Of a DNA stretch of 64,000 nucleotides, positions 34,150 through 45,109 are shown piece after piece. How positions within the stretch are numbered: the first letter of the stretch is position 1; the number at the start of each line of letters is the position of its first letter. The notes under the pieces are model-generated. The model was not told the DNA's origin. It worked only from the letters and a program-made list of their open reading frames with translations, and ran no database searches. The position numbers and the translations under genes were made by a program. The DNA is from Serripes groenlandicus. Its lineage: Eukaryota; Mollusca; Bivalvia; Cardiida; Cardiidae. The stretch lies in assembly GCA_031761405.1 (NCBI GenBank), contig JASEVX010000010.1, positions 8,373,209 to 8,437,208 of the forward strand. Reading direction: 5' to 3'.

Positions 34150-34317
34150 TCCTTCTATTCAATAAACCCTTCTTCTTATAACGTAACAGCACTGTATCTC
34201 CAATACTATATACAGGTGTTTTGCAGGCCTTTTCATACGCTTTGTCGTTTCGTTCATAACACTTTATTGTTGCGGCTTTCGTGGCATCTCGTAGTTTTTT
34301 TGTTTTTAGTTTATGAT
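34150..34317 (-). pseudogene. Post-core GPY/F-like module of the integrase
   Basis: In the frame reached if one 8-bp copy is discounted, the strand reads LRDATKAATIKCYERNDKAY, then PVYSIGDTVLLRYKKKGLLNRR. The GDxVLLR box is the usual small beta-barrel module after Gypsy/Ginger integrase cores. It then runs into TGA near 34146, out of frame with the OTU-like segment. Confidence 0.6.
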
Positions 34318-34920
34318 TTAATGATTTAATGATGAACCTTCATTGTAAGGATCCCTTCCATAGTATATTTCATGTGGTGGGCTCCATGCTAGACATTCTT
34401 TCGGGTATTTATTTAATATACGTTGATATTCTGGCAGCTGTTTCGCCCAGTTGATGCCACAGGGATTCGTATGTGTCAAACCGTATGCAATCTTTTGTTT
34501 CAGTGTTTTATGCATCCTTTCAATTTGTCCCTGACTTTGAGGATGATAAGGGCGACTTTTAATGTTCTTTATATCGAGATCTCTCAAAATTCGTTTCTTT
34601 TGTCCATCAAATTCACGTCCTCTATCACGCTGTATTATCTTTAGATTACCAAACTCTGCGAATATCCGACTCAAATGTTTTGTGATAACATCTGCGGATT
34701 TTCTTGGGATAGCACGTAACCACACAAATCGACTAAATATGTCCATCACGCTTAAAATGAATTTGCACTTTTCTTTATTGAATATTACTGCTTCCCGCCG
34801 CATATCTACTGGATCTATCTGAGGTATGTCATGAACAGAACTGCTGCACACATGCTTCAGGGGAGCTTTGTTCAGAAATTTGGCATTTTTCTTCTGATAT
34901 TCTGGCAGTTTAGAAAGAAG
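34318..34920 (-). pseudogene. DDE integrase core (rve-like)
   Basis: Catalytic candidates are visible: Asp in SVMDIFSRFVWL, Asp in IIQRDRGREFDG, and Glu in YHPQSQGQIERMHKTLKQ, the last two 34 residues apart. The linker DIPQIDPVDM precedes the core. The frame ends at a TAA created by an 8-bp tandem duplication (ATGATTTA twice, 34313-34328). Confidence 0.75.
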
Positions 34921-35213
34921 TGCTTTATTTTAAGTTCCGAAACCCCCGCATACATCCGTTTTAACAGTTGATACAGTCTTCTGACTCCAATCCCTTTACT
35001 TGTATGGTAGCTCTCAGTGATCACTCTATTACATTTTGATTCACACATAGCCTCTTTTCCCTTGTAATATAATCGATTATTTTCAGCTGAATAAAAGTCC
35101 TTATATCTTTGGTATCGGCGCAATGTAGATCTTTCTAGGGGTGTCCTTTCCGCAACAGGTACATCACAAGTCCCTTTCAATGTCACTTTCAATATAATTT
35201 TATATTCTGCGTC
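34872..35213 (-). pseudogene. Integrase N-terminal region
   Basis: Reads LERSTLRRYQRYKDFYSAEN, then RLYYKGKEAMCESK, then VRRLYQLLKRMYAGVSELKIKHF. These blocks are typical of the region before the catalytic core in Ginger/KRBA2-like integrases (residue spacing, YKGKE box). A +1 shift near 34915 moves the frame. The true continuation SKLPEYQKKNAKFLNKAPL is read in the frame of the core. A possible acceptor GCAG near 35213 may bound the exon. Confidence 0.65.
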
Positions 35214-35559
35214 TTACAGTAGACCACATGCCCTGTCTTTTGCCTGTGTCATCACACCGGGCAACAGCAAGCATACTAACCTGAAATATACGTGTATTTA
35301 TTGCTATTAACTAAAGCTATAAATTAAGGCTTTTCCATCCTAACTAGCTTCATCAGCACATACTTTTTAATAAAATATCTTCGAAGGTCTAAAATGCATG
35401 TTTTTCTTAGATCATTTTATCAAAAGCGTCATCTTGACAAAGGCTTAAATAGAATTGTGTAATTGTCGATATATAATTTAATTTAATAATATATAATATA
35501 AATAATTTAAAGGGAGGTCATCATTCTCTCCCTTTTATATGAAAATAGAGTATAAATGT
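35214..35559. other. Intergenic, no gene seen
   Basis: AT-rich. Contains CACACCGGGCAACAGC near 35256, which might belong to the transposon edge, but no matching inverted end was found. Confidence 0.4.
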
Positions 35560-36150
35560 CATCAAGGCAGTCCAAAAGACAGCTATATCCCCCGCCGCTG
35601 TCCTTCATTAGATGTGAGAATGCAACAAATTTAATTAACAAAATGTAGGTTTGCATTTGTGCATTATTTCTTCAGTGCAATGCCATAAATATACACAAAT
35701 TGAGGCTCCAACATTTGACCTTAAAAAGTGACATTGACCTTGACCTCTAGGGGGCTCGGCTGTATCATGCCTTCTGCACATCAGCTCAGTGAGTTAAAAA
35801 TTTGTGCCAAGTTTCATACACCTCCTTCGAAGGGTAAAGGAGATATGGAGCGGAAACCAAAGTGGTGGCTTTAACATTGGACCTTCAAGAGTGAACTTGA
35901 CCTTGAGGTGGCCCGGCTGTACTATGCCTTCTCCACATCATCTTAATGAGTTACACATTTATACCAAGTTTTGTGAAAATCCGTCAAAGGCTATAGGAGA
36001 TATGGAGCGGACACGAAAATGTTACGGACTGACAGACAGACAGTTGGAATCCGTCCATCGGTTTAGAAGGAGATAGCCAGACGGACGGACGGACGGACGG
36101 ACGGAGGCGATAACAATATCCCCCCGTTTTATTAAAAAAGGTGGGGATAA
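35560..36150. repeat. Bivalve dispersed repeat with TGACCT runs and (GGAC)n
   Basis: Ends TATCCCCC (35585) and GGGGATA (36143) are inverted. Inside are two diverged half-repeats (35700-35850 and 35860-36010), each with TTGACCTTGACCT-like runs, CCCGGCTGTA and AAGTTT..., then (GGAC)6 at 36075-36101. This is a typical non-coding repeat in bivalve genomes. Confidence 0.65.
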
Positions 36151-36247
36151 TGAATCAATGCCTCCAAAATTTACAAAATGCTGTGGTGAAAGATTATAGT
36201 ATGTCATACTCTGAAAAATACCTGAGCTTTTCATTTAACCAACGCAT

Positions 36248-36407
36248 ATGCCAGCCCCGCATTGATCCTTAAATTGAGATCCTTAAGGGAGATCCTTACT
36301 TAGAGAGATCCTTAAATTGACTCGAGCATGCCAGCCCCGCAATGATCCTTAAATTGAGATCCTTAAGGGAGATCCTTACTTAGGGAGATCCTTAAATTGA
36401 CTCGAGC
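36248..36407. repeat. 80-bp tandem duplication rich in GATCCTTAA
   Basis: Two units (36248-36327, 36328-36407) differ at a couple of bases. Each has four GATCCTTA motifs in an AGATCCTT periodic pattern and ends TTGACTCGAG. Confidence 0.85.
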
Positions 36408-36865
36408 CCATTGGATTTCAAATAGTTAGCGGACATGTTTGTACTTTGCATAAAGGCCCTGCTAAGATGTATTGCAAATCGGGGTTTATAACGTCATGAT
36501 GGTGTTACCATGGTATAAATGCATAAGCATTTTTTGTAATTTCAGGTCATAATTAATTAATTAAACATAGATAATTAATTACCTCAATATCAGGTGCATC
36601 TTCAAATTCTTCATACTTCCTTTCCTAGCACATGCGACACACTCACATGCCTAACTGAAATGCCGTATTTGGAAACTACCGGATTCGAAGACATTGACAA
36701 ATGATACTCATTGGCGCGAATTCGTTTTCGTTTCTTGTAGAAATATGACAGATGTCAACTGCGTGTCATTTGTTTTCGGCACAGGGGCACGTACAACACT
36801 TATAGCATGTTTTACTTTACGCTTAAAACAAAACATCAACAATAAGGAAGACTTATAAAATCAGA

Positions 36866-37070
36866 ATTGCGCATACAATAAGAAAGACACATACAATAAT
36901 AATAATGACACATTTAATAAGAATAGCACATACAATAAGGAATACACATACAATAAGACAGACACATACAATAAAAATGGCGCATACAATAAGGAAGACA
37001 CATACACTAAGACAGACACATACAATAATAATGACACATTCCACAAGAAAGACACACATATACCATGAGA
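36866..37070 (-). repeat. 18-bp minisatellite (ACACATACAATAAGAAAG)n
   Basis: About eleven units. The reverse complement is the unit of the 45110-45960 array, so the two lie in opposite orientation on either side of the spacer centre. Confidence 0.85.
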
Positions 37071-37159
37071 GCTCATTGAGCCTTATCAGCCGAAAAAAGG
37101 GAGTTCTTGAATATGTGACCAATGAAGATGCACTCAATTATTTACTTAATCGCACATGA

Positions 37160-38933
37160 TAACTATACTAGCAGTAATGATTGAAGGTTCCAACAATTCT
37201 AAACATGTGTTGTCCTTTTAGGATTTGACTTCAATCACAGGAATGTAAATAAAAGGGCCTCGATAAAAAACAAATATGGTTGTTACATTTCGGTCCGATT
37301 CATAGTAATTCATGCGGGTTGCTTCAAATATTAAACCATTTAAGCAATGGTACTATTTTCACTTCAATCATTCAACCGGAAACTATTTTAATACCAATTC
37401 ATTGTTTGTTCTTTCATGAACGACTTTCAATGTATAATTCGTTTTTAACTCTTTCACAATTGCAATATTGAAGTTTTTGCAAACAATACAGATTCAGGTG
37501 AATTAGCTTGTAACGACATTACTCACATGAAATCCGCATTAATTTCCTTTTAGTTACCAAATTATTCCAAAATTCTTATAACTTGAAAAATGAAGTCTCC
37601 CAATTTTAATCACGGAAAAGTCTTTATAATGGAATTCGTGGCTGAAGGAGTTTTAAACAAGTTAAGGTGGAATCATACCTTTGAAATAACGTCGTTTTTG
37701 ACGTCAAAACGTACGTGTTTGCGACAATGACAGTGTTGTTAAAGAAATCACCATTACTTCCTCATTTCAATTTGGATTCGGATAAAATTAACTTTAAACC
37801 ATAGAGAATACAATAACCTATGTGATGATATCAATTTCATACATATGTCATGACAATTAACGTAACATAAGGCGACTTAAAATAAAAATTTCGCTACACA
37901 ATTTTAACAGTAATTTGATTATTTCTAATTTATTTAAAATTCGCCCGAGATATTTTTTTTAAAATAAAATATAACATAGAACACCTATTCGTCTACCATT
38001 TGCCAAACTTTCAAGAATATCTACCGAGTTGATTTTTAATAAATCACAGTGCCATTAAACCTCTTTCGCGCGTCGTAACGTACATTGCGGAATTAAACAT
38101 TGAGACGCATCCAGGTTCATTAAAATGAATACTTTATTTTCCTAACTTCATTCTAAATTTAAGCTATAACGCCCCTAAAGAATAATGGTAGGTAGTATAT
38201 ATGTGTTTTTATTTAAAGAATTAAAGTAATTACGGTCGAAAATCATTTAGCAAAAAACAACCGTGAAAATAATATTTGGATCTGTCATATGTATAAATTG
38301 ACTCGTTTACTTCCATGTTGTTCTATATATGAAATATAATTATCACAAATATTATATGTCACCCATGGTTTTTATTTGTTTGACGCGTAGCCAAACAATA
38401 TATAGACGGCATTTCGAGCCCTGTTTCTTAAGTCAAAAGTTTTGATTATAAATACGCCCTGAATGTAGTTCCAATTACATGCGCTTATCTTTCAAATATA
38501 CCACGATCTATGCAAGAATTAATGGCAATTTTAAATAAGTGTTATAACTTCGTTCTGCAGTTACAAAAGAAATTGGAAATAAAATGAAACACTGTATTTT
38601 AAAACATGAACGCGGAGAGAAAGAGCGGACGCGATCTGCGGACAAATACATTATAGAGGGAAAATGCGGACAAATGCAGTATAGAGGGAAAATGCGGACG
38701 CTATAGAATATAGAGCAAATCTGCGGACGCTATGATTTGTTGTAAAAAATGTTTAATTAAAGATTGGCAAATGTGTATAATTTGTTACATATGATCATAT
38801 CCGGGGTTTTCTTTGTAAATATATATTGTGTTTGATTGCTTTTATCAGTGATATAGATTAAACCAAAAATCGAGAGCATGCTGAAATGGAATCTCTTTGT
38901 GAAGTGTTTTAACGACTTTTCTCTTTATATCAT
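37160..38933. other. Spacer, no gene seen
   Basis: AT-rich. A short imperfect repeat of GAGGGAAAATGCGGAC occurs at 38620-38735. No coding region has recognisable domains. Confidence 0.5.
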
Positions 38934-38969
38934 ATCTGGGATGACTGATACGTATCAGTCATCCCAGAT
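38934..38969. repeat. Perfect 36-bp palindrome, no spacer
   Basis: Eighteen-base arms (ATCTGGGATGACTGATAC and its complement) meet between 38951 and 38952. It sits about 0.8 kb from the midpoint of the two FMO terminal exons (about 39.73 kb). Confidence 0.9.
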
Positions 38970-40120
38970 CATATCTATAGATATCAGTAACGAGGATTGA
39001 TGGATTGATTTTCCGACAAGTAAATGTCTTTTGACGCATCTGCAGCGGACGAAATTTGAGAACATTGCAAGAATAGAATAGGTTGCTAGTAACCAGCTAT
39101 AGGTTTTGCTTCAATTATATCCTCTCGTTTACAATCGATTGAAGGGTCATGGGTTCTAGTTATTGTTTGGCCTCTTCAATTTCTACTTTGTAACTTTCAA
39201 CAGTTTTCCATGTGCCATACTACGAGGCAAATTATCCATGCAACATTCTATTCTGTAGGTTACTTGGAAGGGGCAGAAAAATTTAAATAACAAATAAACA
39301 ATAAGTATATATATATATATACAACACTTTTAATCTTAATTTGTTTCTAGTAATTATATATATATATACCACAATAATACTAACCTATAACAAATGAGTT
39401 AAATGTTTTTTTCTTGCTGTGTAAACAGTAAAAAGCAACAAATATTGAAAACATTGTGGGAAAAGGAGAATTTGCTTATTTAAACAATTTCTTAATTCCC
39501 ATAACCTTTCTTTACCGTCGTACCAACCAAATTTGTATTTGAAGGCTGTTATAAGTAAAAAACTTAAATGTTGCCAATTTAATCACATATCATATCATTA
39601 TAATAGCCAAATAATTAACAAAAGTTACAATTAAAGTCCGCATCTGTTTCGAAATATCCACAGGTGCATTAACACAAGATTTGTGATACCATTTGTGCAT
39701 ATATCACATTGTATCATGACGGTATCGACACATCCCGGCAAGTTACAAATACATATATGTATATGATAGGTTTATTGGGAAAATGGGTTACATTTATAAT
39801 ATGTTTGGAATGACACTCGTACACAATGGTAATTAACAGTGTATGGTCACGCATCCTTAATTGATTTGGCAAGCTTAAACACCCTTTAAAGGAAACTGCG
39901 GCCAGCTTAGGTGTAAACTGTAGAGTAAAATGCGGACGGCACAGGTATTGGTTTTCTCATGAGCATTTAATCCTTTTATAATGCAAATTAATTCAAAAGC
40001 CTCTGAAGTCTGAAGCATGTTTCTTTTAAAGTGCTCATATAAATATTAGTACTGCCTTTTTCCACAATATTTTCTACACGATTTCAATTACTCTTTCATT
40101 GTATAGATGTTTCTTTTTTA
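38970..40120. other. Spacer, no gene seen
   Basis: Includes MITE-end fragments near 39030-39065 (GACGCATCTGCAGCGGACG) and (AT)n runs at 39309-39320 and 39356-39368. No coding evidence. Confidence 0.5.
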
Positions 40121-40830
40121 GCTCACCTGAGCACGAAGTGCTGAAGGTTAGTTATTGTGATCTCCTTTTGTCCGGCGTCTGTCGTCCGTCAACATCTTCA
40201 CCTCAGTAACGAGTGGGTCAATTGGGATGAAACTTCACAGAAAGCATCCTCTCATTGACCTCACCAGAATTCCTTCAAATGTTTGTGATTCATGTAGAAT
40301 TCAAATTATTTTAAAGAAGTGTTCCTTGGCCGCCAGGGGCGGGGTTTTTTGCCTTATATGGCTATAGTGTAAACTCAAAAAATCTTCACCTCCAAAAGTG
40401 TCAGGCCGATTTTCAAATAAGTTTGTAGAAATGTTCCTAGGGTGACCCTCTATCAGATTCCTTCCAGCCAAGTTGATTGGTCGAAAAACATGGCCGCCAG
40501 CGGGCGGGGCTTTTTTGCCTTATATGGCTATAGTGAAAACTTGAAAAATCTTCTCTCCTCCGAAAGTGTTTGGCCAATTTTCAATTCTTTTTGTAGAAAT
40601 GTTCATTGGGAGACCATCTATCAGATTCCTTCAAGCCATGTTGATTGGTCGAAAAAAATGGCCGCCACTGGCCAGGGGGCAGGGCTATTTGGCCTTATAT
40701 GGCTATAGTGAAAATTTGAAAATTATTCTCCTCCGAAAGTGTTTGGCCAATTTCCTATTTTTTTGTAGAAATGTTCCTTGGGAGGCCCTCTATCAGATTC
40801 CTTCAAGCCATGTTGATTGACCCTCTTGTT
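40120..40830. repeat. Bivalve dispersed repeat with three 165-bp tandem units
   Basis: Starts TAGCTCACCTGAGCACGAAG and TCCGGCGTCTGTCGTCCGTC, then three units at about 40327, 40491 and 40661. Each unit has GGCCGCCAGNGGCGGGGCTT, TTGCCTTATATGGCTATAGT and TATCAGATTCCTTC. Non-coding; the small open frames follow the repeat. Confidence 0.75.
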
Positions 40831-41608
40831 AAGCAGGAAGTTTTTGAGTAAGATTTTAGAAAACCCTTGGTCAATTGTTTTTTTTTTGTAACAAAAATTG
40901 GTAAATACTTAGGTGAGTGAGTCGGGGCCATAATGGTTATACATTTGTTTTACATGTCTTTTGAAACTTGGTAATTAAATATAATATTCACATGTATGTC
41001 TCATGATTTATTTTTACGGTTGTGTCATTTATTCTTTTACCCGACGTTGTAATATTTATAAACAATGCATAGTTTATAAATCACATATCTATGCAAAGGC
41101 AAATGTTTGAACAGTTTTATTTACCAAAACAAATTGAGTGCCTTCAGCGCTTTGATTTGTATCGTATTTAAGATAACGGTATAAAAATGTTGTTCTCAAT
41201 ATGCAATTTTGAAAATTTCGAAGTCTATACCTGTCATGCAAAGCTTTCTTGGTATTCTATCGTTTGCGGCAAGTTTTTGATTACATTGCAATTTGTGTTT
41301 ACATAGCTGCGCATTTATGTGTGATTAAAGGAATGACCATTACTATCTCATCTTATATTAACATTTATTTGAAGCGAATAATATAAACTCGGTCATGATA
41401 TATAGTTCACAATGTTGTGCAATTTGATTAAGCTATGCCATCACCATATTGCGGTTCTTCTGCTATCAATCGCGATCAGTTACATTTCCGGTTTGTTCTA
41501 ATAGACTGAATGGCTCAAAATGTTCCGTTAAATACCCAAATCGTAACTATAAAACTGGCCTCTTATAAAGTGCAATTGAAACGGATTCCCGCCAATAAGT
41601 CAGACAGG
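40831..41608. other. Spacer, no gene seen
   Basis: AT-rich, without recognisable repeats or coding motifs. Confidence 0.45.
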
Positions 41609-41832
41609 GTTTGACCATTTCCCACATGTAGACACTTTCTTACGCCTCTGCAGCAGACGAATTGTGAAAATCATTGTGACTGAAGGAGAAATTGCTCAAA
41701 ACTAGCAATTTCTCCTTTTGCCATTAATGTTTTCAACTATTTTCAATAATTAAACTGTCATATATAGAGATTTCCCATTTTTTCAAATTCGTCTGCTGCA
41801 TATTGGCTGTATGCGGGAAAGGATTTGAAGAA
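41609..41832. mobile_element. piggyBac-like palindromic MITE, diverged
   Basis: Arms CATTTCCCACATGTAGAC ... TATGCGGGAAAGG with GCCTCTGCAGCAGACGA and centre GGAGAAATTGCTC. The flanks are TTGA rather than TTAA. Confidence 0.65.
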
Positions 41833-41904
41833 GCTTCTGTAAAACAGTATCTTTTTGAGGTCCTTAAGCATTATCCTTTCCCACATACATCAAAAATTCA
41901 GATT

Positions 41905-42062
41905 GTTTGGTGTTTTACGCTGCTTTCAACAATTTTTCTCAGTTATATCACGGCGTTTTCCTTGATAAGTTACCAGTACTACTGGACCGTTTATCCTGAC
42001 ACCAGCCAGAAAGTCGTAATGCTTACCCCGCAATCATGAGCGCCAAGGAGAGCAGCATGTAC
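41905..42062 (-). repeat. SINE-type 3' module
   Basis: Reverse-strand copy of the GGTAACTT/CCGTGATATAACTGA module. It abuts the next MITE at 42075. Confidence 0.55.
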
Positions 42063-42074
42063 TACCATTGTTAA

Positions 42075-42296
42075 CCCTTTCCCTCATATAGACGCTTTCT
42101 GACACCTCTGCAGCAGACAGCTTTTTGAAAACATAGTGACAAAAGAAGAAATTGCTCAAACCGAGCAATTTCTCCCTTTGCCACAATGTTTTCCACTTTT
42201 AGTCATAGGTTGTCCATTTAATTATAGAGATTTTATATGTTTTGACAAAATACTTTCAAAGTCGTCTGCTGGAGAATTGTCGTATGAGGGAAAGGG
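42075..42296. mobile_element. piggyBac-like palindromic MITE, best-preserved copy
   Basis: 222 bp between TTAA 42071-42074 and 42297-42300. Ends CCCTTTCCCTCATA and TATGAGGGAAAGGG are exact complements. Inner arms CTGCAGCAGAC and GTCTGCTGGAG; the centre is GAAATTGCTC/GAGCAATTTC. Confidence 0.85.
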
Positions 42297-42359
42297 TTAA
42301 AGTCTTTGGTAAGACCAACCTGGTCACGAGGGAGCCTGAAGAGGCGTTGCCAAGCTGTA

Positions 42360-42484
42360 CAAGTGGAAAACATTGTGGCAAAAGGAGAAATTGCACGTTT
42401 TGTGCAATTTCTTCTTTTGTCACTATGTTTTCAAAACGCCGTCTGCTGCAGAGGCGTCAGAAAGCGTCTATATGAGGGAAAGGG
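42360..42484. repeat. Half copy of the TTAA MITE
   Basis: Right half only: AAAACATTGTGGCAAAAGGA to TATGAGGGAAAGGG, then TTAA at 42485-42488. Confidence 0.65.
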
Positions 42485-42499
42485 TTAACAGCAATGGAT

Positions 42500-43010
42500 C
42501 ACACACACTCGATATCATTTTGTTTGTTGATGTCCCGGTTAAAGTACTTGTTATGACCCGGACGGTGCTGGAACCCGCGATCTCCCGGATCTCCCGTACC
42601 CGAGACAGACGCTTTCCCACTGCACCATCGAAGCGGTAATGATTGATTGATTGATTTGGGGGGGTTTAACACCGTTTTTAACAATTTCTCAGTCATATCA
42701 CGGCGGCCAGTTCACCTACACACGTATTTCTTAGTTTTCACACACCAGTAGTTGCGAGTTCGAATCCCGGCTCGGCCAACTTTCTTTCCGATGATTGACA
42801 AAAGTCAATTCGACATGTGTCATTCGTCTTTCCACCAATGGGCTAAGTCTATGTGGAAAAGCAGTCAGTTGCTTGGGAAGATTGTTGTGTGGAGTACTGG
42901 TGTGAGAAAACCAGGAAAAGGCATGAGTAGGTGAACTGGCCGCCGTGATATAACTGAGAAATTGTTAAAAACGGCGTTAACCCCAATCAATCAATCAATC
43001 AATTACCACT
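42500..43010. repeat. tRNA-derived SINE cluster
   Basis: 42550-42640 is a minus-strand tRNA-like head (GGTGCAGTGGGAAAGCGTCT as A box, GCGGGTTCCAGC as B box). 42640-42720 is an ATCA tail with the 3' module. 42735-43010 is a plus-strand SINE with B box GAGTTCGAATCCCGG, the block CCACCAATGGGCTAAG...AGCAGTCAGTTGCTTGG, CCGTGATATAACTGAGAAAT and an (AATC)n tail. The A box of the last is eroded. Confidence 0.7.
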
Positions 43011-43115
43011 GCAGCATCGAAGCGGTAAACAACAAGTATGTAGTAGACAACATAGAAAAGGCATATAGGTAAAATTACTTTCATTTATAGAGATTTTCAA
43101 TAATTATACCTATAT

Positions 43116-43362
43116 GAGCCGTCCCGCGAGAAAACCAACATTATGGGCTGCGTAAAAGTATCGACCCGGATCAGCCTAAGCATGCCGCGCAGGATTACCC
43201 GGACAGACACTTTTCGCCTCCTGTTGATTTTCTGTTTCAGGAATCATTACCCTATACCTCTATCCCCTGAGACGGAATGTGTCGGCCCGGATCAGTCTGC
43301 GCGGATTGCGCAGGCTGATCTGGGTCGATACATTACGCAGAGACCGTAACGTCGGGACGGCT
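43116..43362. repeat. Foldback MITE P2, complete copy
   Basis: Terminal repeats GAGCCGTCCCGCGAGAAAAC and a shortened GGGACGGCTA. The internal arms GGATCAGCCTAAGCATGCC and CAGGCTGATCTGGGTCGATA can fold. Confidence 0.75.
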
Positions 43363-43453
43363 AATATAGGTAAAATTATTAAAAATCTCTATAAATAAAA
43401 GTATTTTTTGTCACAATGTTTTCAAAAGTCCGTCTTCTGTTGATGCATCAAAA

Positions 43454-43458
<5 letters not shown>

Positions 43459-43499
<41 letters not shown>

Positions 43500-43503
43500 C
43501 GTG
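43459..43503. repeat. (AT)n(GT)n microsatellite
   Basis: About 26 bp of AT followed by GTGTGTGTGTGTGTGCGTG, located inside a MITE remnant. Confidence 0.9.
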
Positions 43504-43951
43504 GGAAAGGGTTAACATAACATCGCACGTGTTATATTTCGGTAAGGTTGGTTTTCACAGAGCACCGCTCATATCTAAATAGTTTGTTTGTTTTTCACGC
43601 CGCTTTCAACATGATTTCAGTTATACCACGGCGACAGTTCACTTATTTATGATCCCTGGATAAACAAACAAGAAATAGGCTAGGACATGTGTCTTGCCCC
43701 AGGGACACTCAACCATGAACGTTTTGCCGCGACTGGGGATCGAAACCGTGACGCCTGTTTCAAATCTCAGACGCTATCCACTTACGGCGGAGTCCTCATA
43801 TTTAAGTAGATTGTCCATATAACGAACATTAAGAACGGTAAGAAACCATCCCCCCAAACACCTTGAACAACATCGGTAAGCAAGAGAGAAGAGTCAAACC
43901 TCAGTGGTTAGGGAATGGGAATCAGATGAAGCGTATAGATAATACGGATAC

Positions 43952-44035
43952 CGTCCCGGTGGTGTAGTGGTAGAGCGTCTGCCTCGGTGCGGGAGGTCGC
44001 AGGTTCGATACACGGTCGGTACACTATACACCGCT
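43952..44035 (+). repeat. tRNA-like SINE head
   Basis: TCCCGGTGGTGTAGTGGTAG (A box) and GGTCGCAGGTTCGATAC (B box), followed by a partial 3' module. The arms do not form a clean cloverleaf, so this is read as a SINE head rather than a tRNA gene. Confidence 0.55.
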
Positions 44036-44599
44036 TTCAACACTGTTTTAGTTTACCATCGGATAATACCACATTTGAATACATATCTTAGGGTTCATGG
44101 TGATCCAGGAAAAAAGGGTAAAACCCTTGGGCGGTTTTGGAATGAGAATCAGACCATTCCGTGAAATTGAAACGTATTACACCCTTTACTACAACGTCCG
44201 CCTGTAGTACAATAAAACCGATGATAGAGCCCTTATTTTGAGACAGACGTACTTGTCTTTACGCCCATGAATGGCTTGCTATATTAATTGCTGACCACCA
44301 CAGGTATTTTGACACAGGCGGTCAAATCAGCATGCGATTAGGGATATACTTGTATCAAACCTTTCGATAACACACATAAATCAAAGCACTGAAAGTGCTG
44401 TGGGACGGCACCATTGGTATGAGTGGAAAAAGTTCCATTTTTTTTGTGAGAAGTTACAACAGTTACATTATTTCAAATAATGTAAACATAAAAGCAGAAA
44501 TGCATACAGCTCAAACATTTATTTAAGACATGGTTAGCCTTATTTCCAGAGATCCAGGTAATTTTCAAACGCCCTGAAAGTTCCGATTTTAATGATGAA

Positions 44600-44820
44600 G
44601 GGTGAAGCAGATAGTAAACATATCTTGTCTTTATCACATAGACAAAATCTACAGCAGATGATTTGAACATTTCTAGGCAAAAATATTGGTAAATCTGTAT
44701 TAAAGAAACTTAAAGTATTGACATGTGAGGAAAACGTTGAGGAAAAATCGAAATTGCTCATCGACATCCGTCTGTTGAAGAAGATTAGACTTAATGTGTC
44801 TGTAGTGGAGAAAGGGTAAA
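44600..44820. repeat. Degraded TTAA MITE copies
   Basis: Fragments with CAGCAGATGATTTGAACATT, CCGTCTGTTGAAG and GAGAAAGGGTAA. A further degraded copy runs 44870-45095. Confidence 0.5.
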
Positions 44821-45109
44821 ACAGTGCATGTAGCAAAACTATTTATTATGTAGAGTATCTAAAGAATCAACTTGGGTCAGATTTAAAAACATTATGTGAA
44901 AAGGAGAAATTGCTCATTTTAATTGATTGCTTGATGTCTCACAATATTTTCAAAATTCGTCTGTTTCAGTAACCATTTACCGCTGGCAGAAACATTTTGA
45001 CGCATTTTGACGCATTTTGACGTATTTGAAAATAACGAGGAAAAAAAGAACATGCTTATCGTGAGCAATTTCTCTTTTAGTCATAATGGTTTCAAGTCTT
45101 TTCAAATGT

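Larger units (their letters stand above)
32774..35213 (-). mobile_element. Decayed Ginger-type DNA transposon (integrase + OTU)
   Basis: The minus strand encodes, in order, an integrase N-terminal region, a DDE integrase core, a GPY/F-like module, an OTU-like protease segment, a heptapeptide-repeat linker and an F-box-like C-terminal segment. Ginger1 elements are known to join a Gypsy-like integrase to a C-terminal OTU or Ulp1 protease, which fits. The frame is broken in at least five places: a 1-bp shift near 34915, an 8-bp tandem duplication at 34313-34328, a shift or deletion near 34150, a nonsense codon at 33624-33626, and a shift near 33175. Terminal inverted repeats and the CCGG-type target duplication reported for Ginger1 were not identified. 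Confidence 0.7.

Noticed and set aside
43952..44035. Possible functional tRNA gene
   Set aside because: A and B boxes are present but the acceptor and anticodon stems do not pair cleanly, and the 3' side continues into the SINE module.
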